Program-made: the position numbers and the translations under genes
Shown: one piece after another, positions 56,997 through 64,000 of the stretch
How positions within the stretch are numbered: the first letter of the stretch is position 1
How the letters are laid out: the number at the start of each line of letters is the position of its first letter
Source: Brevundimonas naejangsanensis DSM 23858
Lineage (GTDB): Bacteria > Pseudomonadota > Alphaproteobacteria > Caulobacterales > Caulobacteraceae
Assembly: GCF_000421705.1 (NCBI RefSeq)
Contig: NZ_ATXN01000005.1
Coordinates: 62,001-126,000 of the forward strand
Direction of reading: 5' to 3'
DNA length: 64,000 nucleotides
Notes under the pieces: generated by a model
Told to the model about the DNA's origin: nothing
Database searches by the model: none
The model's input: the letters and a program-made list of their open reading frames with translations, nothing else

Positions 56997-58325
56997 GTGA
57001 GCACTCCCCAGACCTTCACCGCGTCCCCCGTTTCCGGCGTCAATTCAGGCCTCAAAGGCGTGGTGCGCGCGCCCGGCGACAAGTCGATGTCGCACCGCGC
57101 CCTGATCTTCGGTGGCATGGCCGAGGGCGTGACCGAAATCGAGGGGCTGCTGGAGGGCGACGACATCCTGGCCACCGGCCGCGCCATGCAGGCTTTCGGC
57201 GCCTCGGTCGAACGGGTCGGCGAGGGGCGCTGGCGGGTCGAGGGGCGCGGCCCGCTGCGCTCGCCTGAAGGCGTCATCGACTGCGGCAACGCCGGGACGG
57301 GCGTGCGTCTGCTGATGGGGGCGGTCGCCGGCTATGATCTGACGGCGACGTTCGACGGCGACGTTTCCTTGCGCAAACGGCCGATGAAGCGGGTCACCGG
57401 GCCGCTGGCCGACATGGGCGCGCGCTTCGACTGGAACGCGACCGAGGACCGGGTGCCGCTGACCCTGCATGGCGGCGGGCTGAAGGGCGTGACCTTCGTG
57501 CAGAGCGTCGCCTCGGCCCAGATCAAGTCGGCCATCCTGCTGGCAGGGCTGAACGCGGCGGGCGAGACGGTCGTGGTCGAGCCGGAAAAGAGCCGCGACC
57601 ACACCGAGCGGATGCTGCGCGCCTTCGGCGCCGAGGTCGAGGTGATCGAAGAGAGCGAGGGCTGGCGCATCCGTCTGCCGGGCGGCCAGCAACTCAAGGG
57701 AACCCATGTCGCCGTGCCGGGCGACCCGTCCTCGGCGGCCTTCCCCCTGGCGGCGGCCCTGATCACGCCGGGGTCGGAGGTGACGGTCGAGGCGGTGATG
57801 CTGAATCCCTTACGCACCGGCCTGTTCCAGACCTGGATGGACATGGGCGCGGACCTGACCATCGCCAACCGCCGCATGGCCGGGGGCGAAGAGGTCGGCG
57901 ACATCACCGCCCGCCACTCGGCGCTGAAGGGGATCGTGGTTCCTGAAGACCGCGCCGCCTCCATGATCGACGAATACCCGATCCTGGCGGTGACCGCCGC
58001 CTTCGCTGAAGGCGAGACCGTCATGCGCGGCATCGGCGAGATGCGCGTCAAGGAAAGCGACCGCATCGCCCTGATGGCGGGGGGCCTGACGGCCTGCGGC
58101 GTTCAGGTGCATGAGGAGCCGGAGGGCTTCATCGTCACCGGAGGCCCCGTGAAGGGCGGCGCGACCGTCGACACCGCCCACGACCACCGCATCGCCATGA
58201 GCCATCTGGTGCTGGGCCTGGCCGCGCAGCAGCCCGTCTCGGTCCGCGACCCTGAGATGATCGCCACCAGCTTCCCCGGCTTCGTCGAGATGATGAACGG
58301 GCTGGGCGGTGCCATTGATGGTTAG
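56997..58325 (+). CDS. aroA: 3-phosphoshikimate 1-carboxyvinyltransferase (EPSP synthase)
   Basis: 442 residues from GTG 56997; upstream codons overlap the divergent gene. It resembles the class II type: [56 protein letters not shown] and [16 protein letters not shown]. The loop [12 protein letters not shown] has Gly100 where the Agrobacterium CP4 enzyme has Ala. It joins PEP and shikimate-3-phosphate in aromatic amino-acid synthesis. The stop overlaps the next small ORF, and cmk and rpsA follow, a common linkage. Confidence 0.95.
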   Translation: MSTPQTFTASPVSGVNSGLKGVVRAPGDKSMSHRALIFGGMAEGVTEIEGLLEGDDILATGRAMQAFGASVERVGEGRWRVEGRGPLRSPEGVIDCGNAGTGVRLLMGAVAGYDLTATFDGDVSLRKRPMKRVTGPLADMGARFDWNATEDRVPLTLHGGGLKGVTFVQSVASAQIKSAILLAGLNAAGETVVVEPEKSRDHTERMLRAFGAEVEVIEESEGWRIRLPGGQQLKGTHVAVPGDPSSAAFPLAAALITPGSEVTVEAVMLNPLRTGLFQTWMDMGADLTIANRRMAGGEEVGDITARHSALKGIVVPEDRAASMIDEYPILAVTAAFAEGETVMRGIGEMRVKESDRIALMAGGLTACGVQVHEEPEGFIVTGGPVKGGATVDTAHDHRIAMSHLVLGLAAQQPVSVRDPEMIATSFPGFVEMMNGLGGAIDG

Positions 58326-58632
58326 CCGACGCTCCAAAACCAGCAAGAGACGGCTGCCGCGCGGTGTGAGAAATACGCTTGGCTTCCTGTTCATCGGCGG
58401 CACCCTATTACTGTTTGGTGGGAATGTCGTTCGTGCGCTGCTGACTGGCGAGGTGCATGTTCGCTACGGCGGGACTGTATTGCGTAGCGCGAGCCCTGCC
58501 GATTTCTGGTTGTCCGTCCTTTGGGATGCGGGTGTTGCGGCGCTAATCTTTGCGTTTGGTGTCCGAGCTGCGCTTCCTGATCTGAAACGATTATGGGTGC
58601 GCGCTACCTCCCTCGGTCAGCGACGTTCGTGA
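58318..58632 (+). CDS. Small two-TM membrane protein, unknown
   Basis: 104 residues from ATG 58318, which overlaps the aroA stop by eight bases (GTG 58309 is an alternative). A basic N-terminus ([17 protein letters not shown]) and two membrane segments ([18 protein letters not shown] and [18 protein letters not shown]). Codon use is less GC-rich than aroA or cmk. No family recognised. Its position between two essential genes keeps the operon in frame with short spacing (30 bases to cmk). Confidence 0.65.
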   Translation: MVSRRSKTSKRRLPRGVRNTLGFLFIGGTLLLFGGNVVRALLTGEVHVRYGGTVLRSASPADFWLSVLWDAGVAALIFAFGVRAALPDLKRLWVRATSLGQRRS

Positions 58633-58662
58633 ATTGAAACAGGAGAGAAAAGCCTGACCCAA

Positions 58663-59304
58663 GTGCTTGTCATCGCCGTCGACGGCCCCGCCGCTTCGGG
58701 CAAGGGCACCATCGCCGCGCGCCTGGCCGCCCATTACGGCCTGCCGTATCTGGACACGGGCCTGCTGTATCGCGCCGTGGGGCTGGCTGTGCTGGATGCG
58801 GGCGGCGATCTGGACGACGCCGAGGCGGCGACGCAGGCGGCGCAGGCGCTGGATCTGGCGAGCCTGAGCGACAATGCGCGCCTGACCGATCGCGGGGCGG
58901 GCGAGGCGGCCAGCCGCGTGGCCAGCCATCCGGGCGTGCGCGCGGCGCTGCTGAAGCTGCAGCAGGACTTCGCCGCCCAGGCGGGCGGGGCGGTGCTGGA
59001 CGGGCGCGACATCGGCACGGTGATCGCGCCGGACGCTCCGGCCAAGCTCTATATCGCCGCCAGTCCGCAGGTGCGGGCCGAGCGTCGCTGGAAGCAGTTG
59101 ACGGCGCGCGGCGAGGTCATCGCCTTTGCGGACATGCTGGAGGATATCCGTCGCCGCGACGCTCGCGACGCGGGCCGTGACGACGCCCCGATGGTCCAAG
59201 CGGACGACGCCGTCTTGCTGGACACGACCGATATGGGTATAGAGGCCGCCTTCGATGCGGCCCGCCGTATCGTCGAGGCGGCGCGAGCCAGGGCCGGGAT
59301 CTGA
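58663..59304 (+). CDS. cmk: Cytidylate kinase
   Basis: 213 residues from GTG 58663. P-loop VDGPAASGKGTIAARLA at the N-terminus, then YLDTGLLYRAVGLAV, DGRDIGTVIAPDAPAKLYI and RRDARDAGRDDAPM. It phosphorylates CMP and dCMP. The start is unclear: AGGAG at 58641-58645 is 17 bases from this GTG but eight from an in-frame CTG at 58654 that would begin TQVLVIAVDG, the usual Cmk N-terminus. In the aroA-cmk-rpsA operon. Confidence 0.93.
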   Translation: MLVIAVDGPAASGKGTIAARLAAHYGLPYLDTGLLYRAVGLAVLDAGGDLDDAEAATQAAQALDLASLSDNARLTDRGAGEAASRVASHPGVRAALLKLQQDFAAQAGGAVLDGRDIGTVIAPDAPAKLYIAASPQVRAERRWKQLTARGEVIAFADMLEDIRRRDARDAGRDDAPMVQADDAVLLDTTDMGIEAAFDAARRIVEAARARAGI

Positions 59305-59490
59305 TCCTGCCGGGCAAATCCAACGCACCGATCTCCTCGACGGCCGCGGGCGTTCTGGCTTTCGTTTTCGCGCTTTTCAGAGCGTGTGTGGCCTCGCCTC
59401 GTGACGACCTGACTTCTCCTTTTCAAACCCCATTCGCGCAGGTCCGCTCGGTCGTGCGCGTTTCGCCTTTCATCAACCTCAAGAGTTTCC

Positions 59491-61188
<1,698 letters not shown>

Positions 61189-61212
61189 GTTTCCTCACCC
61201 TTCGGGAAACGG

Positions 61213-61246
61213 GGCGGCCGGAGCGATCCGGCCGCCCTTTTTCTTT
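61213..61246 (+). terminator. Rho-independent terminator of rpsA
   Basis: Stem GGCGGCCGG (61213-61221) pairs with CCGGCCGCC (61228-61236), loop AGCGAT, followed by CTTTTTCTTT. Confidence 0.88.
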
Positions 61247-61421
61247 GGCCGCGACTCTGGTTCTTTGCGACGTATTTTCTTCCTCACACGGCCCATCGGC
61301 GGCGAAACCTGTCGCTGTGGAATGCAAGAAACCTTCACGACGATGCGTTTTGCCCTTTCTTCCTGTGGCGACAGGCGGTTAGGGTGTCGTCCCGGACGGT
61401 GAAACCATGGCGGGGGCCTGA

Positions 61422-61712
61422 ATGATCAAGTCTGAACTGATCGAGAAGTTGGCGGCGGAGAACCTGCACCTCACTCATGCCGAGGTGGAGCGGGTCGTGA
61501 ATGTGATCCTGGGCCGCATGACCGAGACCCTCTCGGAAGGCGGGCGTGTCGAGCTTCGCGGCTTCGGCGCCTTTTCGGTGCGCAGCCGACCGGCGCGGAC
61601 GGGGCGCAATCCCCGCACCGGCGAAACGGTCGAGGTCCCGGCCAAGTCCGTGCCCTTCTTCAAGAGCGGCAAGGAACTGCGAGAGCGGCTGAACGCGTCC
61701 GGCGACGCCTGA
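61422..61712 (+). CDS. ihfB: Integration host factor subunit beta
   Basis: 96 residues, HU/IHF fold. [20 protein letters not shown] at the start and [20 protein letters not shown] in the beta arms, with [20 protein letters not shown] and the DNA-intercalating Pro in RNPRTG. It bends DNA as heterodimer with IhfA. It has its own promoter after the rpsA terminator; the gap 61189-61421 holds only that terminator. A typical rpsA neighbour. Confidence 0.95.
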   Translation: MIKSELIEKLAAENLHLTHAEVERVVNVILGRMTETLSEGGRVELRGFGAFSVRSRPARTGRNPRTGETVEVPAKSVPFFKSGKELRERLNASGDA

Positions 61713-61737
61713 CACAATCTGAAAGACTGAAGATCAA

Positions 61738-62151
61738 ATGAGCCTGCTGTCCGAGTTTCGGGAATTCGCCGCGCGCGGCAACGTCGTCGACCTGGCGGTC
61801 GGGGTCATCATCGGCGCCTCGTTCGGCAAGATCGTCACCAGTCTGGTGGATCAGGTGGTGATGCCGCCGATCGGCCTGCTGCTGGGCCGGGTGGACTTCT
61901 CCAAGCTGGAGTGGGTCCTGGTGCCGGAAGACCCGGCGACCGAGGCGGTCGAGAAGGTGGCCATTCAGTACGGCGCCTTCATCAACACCCTGATCCAGTT
62001 CGTGATCGTGGCCTTCGTGGTCTTCCTGATGGTCAAGATGGTCAACAAGCTGCGCCGCGAGCAGCCCGCCGAGCCTGAGGCGCCCGCTGCGCCGACGCCG
62101 ACCGAGGCCCTGCTGGCCGAAATCCGCGATGAACTGAAGGCGCGCTCCTAA
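61738..62151 (+). CDS. mscL: Large-conductance mechanosensitive channel MscL
   Basis: 137 residues. [20 protein letters not shown], then [20 protein letters not shown] (TM1), and TM2 ([20 protein letters not shown]) followed by a charged C-terminal helix ([16 protein letters not shown]). It opens under hypo-osmotic membrane tension. It begins 25 bases after ihfB and may share its transcript. Confidence 0.96.
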   Translation: MSLLSEFREFAARGNVVDLAVGVIIGASFGKIVTSLVDQVVMPPIGLLLGRVDFSKLEWVLVPEDPATEAVEKVAIQYGAFINTLIQFVIVAFVVFLMVKMVNKLRREQPAEPEAPAAPTPTEALLAEIRDELKARS

Positions 62152-62164
62152 ACGGCGGCGCCTG

Positions 62165-62188
62165 ACGAGGGCCTGAAGAGGCCCTCGT
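62165..62188 (+). terminator. Terminator after mscL
   Basis: A 10-bp perfect stem (ACGAGGGCCT at 62165-62174, complement at 62179-62188) with a GAAG loop, then TTCC. Between convergent genes, so it may act on both. Confidence 0.75.
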
Positions 62189-62194
62189 TTCCAT

Positions 62195-63361
62195 TCATGC
62201 CCGCGCTTCCATCGTTTGAGCGCGCATGGGCGCCGACGCCAGCCGCAGGGCGGCGCTGGCCCGCGCGGGCAGGGGGCGCAGGCAGAAGGAATAGTCGCCG
62301 TCATAGGGGGTGGGCCGCCAGCCCGCATCCTGCATCTCGTCGTCGAAGGCGATGTGACAGTGGCCCCAGCCGCCCTCGCGCCAGGCTTTTTGGCCCAGTC
62401 GGCCCAAGGCGGCGAGCAGGTCGGGCGACACCACCTGCAGCCGCACCTTGGCGGCTCCCAGCGCAGGCGCCATGCGACGCAGGCCCTCGACCAGCGCCTG
62501 GATCGCCGTTGAATCATTGTCCAGCGCGACCAGGTCGATGATCTCCAGGACCGGCGGCTCCAGCGGCGTCTGCTTGTTCAGCATGGCGACGGCGAAGCCT
62601 GTCAGTCGCCCTCCGTCGCGATAGGCCAGACACAGCGGGGGCACCGTCAGATCGGGGTCCGACAGCCGCCAGCGCATGATGTCCGGACTGCGGTCCGCCG
62701 TCAGCCGCCCCTCGGCGCGCAGGGCCGTCCAGAAACGGGCGTAGTCCGAGCGTTCCGAGAGGTCGGGGCTGAGGCTTACCCCGCCAGGCAGGCGGCTCTC
62801 AGCCTGACGCAGACGGCGCTCGCCGCTCAGCCGGGGCAGGGGCGACAGTTGTTCGCCCAGCAGGCGGGCCAGGGCCGGGGCGCGGTCCACGACCTCTCGC
62901 AGGCCCCGTCCGTACAGGCAGGCGACCGGGTCGATCAGCCAGGACAGCTTCAGCGTGTGGGTGTTCGGCGGCCAGGGAACCATGCCGTGCCGCTTGTACA
63001 GAGGGCTGGAGCGGGCGTTCGCGTTCAGCGTGTAGCGGGCGAAACAGGCGGGCTGGTCGACGAAGGCGTTGATCAGGGACCGGCTGCGGCCTCGCTGCGC
63101 CGGAGGAACGACGATGGAATAGCCCGTCGCGGCGTGCAGGCGTTGATCGTTCCGCCAGAAGCGCTGGATGAAGTTGCCGACGAAGGCCTGAGGCCCGGCG
63201 CCATGGTCGATCACCCAGCCGTGCGGAGCCTCGATCTCGGCCGAGGCCGGATTCGCCATCAACCAGCGCCAGCCCGCCGCCGACCGCTCCGGCCACCACA
63301 CGCTGCGGTGCAGTCGATTGACGGCCTCGAGATCGCTCTCGTTAAACGGGCGCAACGACAT
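62195..63361 (-). CDS. GNAT-like N-acyltransferase, unknown substrate
   Basis: 388 residues from ATG 63361 (GAGGAG lies 12 bases before); ATG 63406 is an alternative. N-terminal SLRPFNESDLEAVNRLHRSV and the stretch FVGNFIQRFWRNDQRLHAAT, then GYSIVVPPAQRGRSRSLINA, fit an acetyl-CoA-binding GNAT fold; the second half (FAVAMLNKQTPLEPPVLEII) looks like another GNAT-type half. Such two-part GNAT proteins occur in cell-envelope or polysaccharide modification loci, but nothing of that kind is adjacent. No signal peptide. Confidence 0.72.
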   Translation of the reverse strand: MSLRPFNESDLEAVNRLHRSVWWPERSAAGWRWLMANPASAEIEAPHGWVIDHGAGPQAFVGNFIQRFWRNDQRLHAATGYSIVVPPAQRGRSRSLINAFVDQPACFARYTLNANARSSPLYKRHGMVPWPPNTHTLKLSWLIDPVACLYGRGLREVVDRAPALARLLGEQLSPLPRLSGERRLRQAESRLPGGVSLSPDLSERSDYARFWTALRAEGRLTADRSPDIMRWRLSDPDLTVPPLCLAYRDGGRLTGFAVAMLNKQTPLEPPVLEIIDLVALDNDSTAIQALVEGLRRMAPALGAAKVRLQVVSPDLLAALGRLGQKAWREGGWGHCHIAFDDEMQDAGWRPTPYDGDYSFCLRPLPARASAALRLASAPMRAQTMEARA

Positions 63362-63711
63362 GTCTGTTCGAGTCTCCTCAGCCGCATCTCGGCGTTCGGA
63401 GAGCATTCGCGAAATATGTGTAGAATGATCTAACTACCCCCAAAACGCGAACCTTGCGACGATCAGGCGCCCCTTGGCGGCCTGGATTTGGCCGTTAACG
63501 CTTGTTTGCAATCCGTGACCGTGCTGTTTCTGATCGCTTCCACGCCCGTCGGGGGCGTCAGACAATGGAGCTTGCCGTTGAGCACGACGGACGGAGGGGG
63601 CGCGCGACTTGCGCGCCGGCCCGGCACTCGAGGGGGCGACGCCCTGGCGATGGCCCAGACGGTGACTGTGAATGAAGCGACGTCGATCATGATCTGCGCG
63701 GGGGCCCAGGC
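63362..63711. other. Intergenic region between GNAT-like gene and POT transporter
   Basis: 350 bases without a gene I can support. A TTG-started 75-codon frame (63488-63715) overlaps the transporter start by four bases but has no ribosome site or recognisable protein. A TAGAAT box near 63420 could be a -10 element. The divergent layout requires promoters for both flanking genes here. Confidence 0.5.
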
Positions 63712-64000
63712 ATGAACATCGTCATCGCCATCGGTCTGATCATCACCCTGGTCACGGGCGTGCCCGTGCTGATGCAGATCCTGAAAAATCACCCGCGCGG
63801 ACTGATCATCCTGTTCTTCGCGGAAATGTGGGAACGCTTCTCCTACTATGGGATGCGCGGCATCCTGATCTTCTTCCTGACACAGCACTTCCTGTTCAAC
63901 GACGCCCAGGCCGGTTCGGCCTATGGCTCGTACACCTCGCTGGTCTACCTGCTGCCGCTGCTGGGCGGGATGATGGCCGACCGCTTCATCGGCACGCGCA
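63712..64000 (+). CDS. POT/PTR2-family peptide transporter, N-terminal fragment
   Basis: The first 96 residues only; the gene runs off the right edge. LIITLVTGVPVLMQILKNHP is followed by the PTR2 signature region LFFAEMWERFSYYGMRGILI, then the second membrane segment (SAYGSYTSLVYLLPLLGGMM) and DRFIGTR. The E-x-x-E-R-like charged cluster in FAEMWERFSYYG is the proton-coupling motif of POT family symporters, which import di- and tripeptides at the inner membrane. Confidence 0.92.
   Translation, partial: MNIVIAIGLIITLVTGVPVLMQILKNHPRGLIILFFAEMWERFSYYGMRGILIFFLTQHFLFNDAQAGSAYGSYTSLVYLLPLLGGMMADRFIGTR

Noticed and set aside
63488..63715. TTG-started 75-codon ORF overlapping the peptide transporter start by ATGA
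   Set aside because: Rare start codon, no ribosome site, no recognisable protein, and a competing frame on the other strand.

Overview
The window is high-GC bacterial chromosome from an alphaproteobacterium, most likely Caulobacteraceae and perhaps Brevundimonas. This is inferred from three things: a chemotaxis operon with the Caulobacter gene order (mcp-cheX-cheY-cheA-cheW-cheR-cheB-cheY-cheD-cheU-cheY-cheE), GTTC-N7-GTTC SOS boxes upstream of recA, and the linkages alaS-recA and aroA-cmk-rpsA-ihfB. Nearly all of it is ordinary, densely packed chromosome. The only clearly foreign-looking stretch is at the left end.

Left end (1-3.1 kb): the tail of thiC, then a lower-GC orphan gene whose C-terminus carries a PD-(D/E)XK nuclease signature. 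A large imperfect palindrome and an HTH-containing gene interrupted by an in-frame amber codon follow. 3-10.5 kb: DsbA/FrnE-like oxidoreductase, trmJ, a YnfA-type membrane protein, cobB sirtuin and a LysR regulator. Divergent from the regulator is a glutathione-dependent formaldehyde detoxification operon (adhC, GFA-family gene, VOC protein, lipoprotein, fghA, small ORF). 10.5-24.6 kb: two tandem DUF885 proteins, a DUF1176 lipoprotein, icd, a DUF2939 protein, alaS, rraA, a small DUF6289-like secreted protein, recA with two abutting SOS boxes, and a GNAT-nitrilase fusion.

24.8-39 kb is a carbon-scavenging region. It holds a CaiB-type CoA-transferase/racemase, acs with a DcaP-like porin, a CrbR-type response regulator, a CrbS-type SLC5-hybrid histidine kinase, an MHS-type transporter, succinate-semialdehyde dehydrogenase, and a FixL/FixJ-like pair. 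A near-identical 15-bp palindrome lies in front of porin-acs/crbR and in front of the transporter, and is a candidate CrbR operator. The cobB gene at 4.9 kb could control Acs post-translationally.

39.3-49.8 kb: a TorF-like porin and the complete chemotaxis operon, mostly with stop/start overlaps. 49.8-64 kb: dadA, an MFS exporter, trhO whose 3' end runs into a repeat, an AidB-like acyl-CoA dehydrogenase, two tandem tRNA-Ala(GGC) genes, a FYDLN acidic zinc-ribbon protein, aroA, a small membrane ORF, cmk, rpsA, ihfB, mscL, a GNAT-like protein, and the start of a POT-family peptide transporter.

Palindromic intergenic repeats of at least two families (cores CCGCTCATCCCGGCG and GTCATCCTC) and a third group (CCCTTCTCCC) recur between genes. 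No CRISPR array, transposase, rRNA or prophage was seen.
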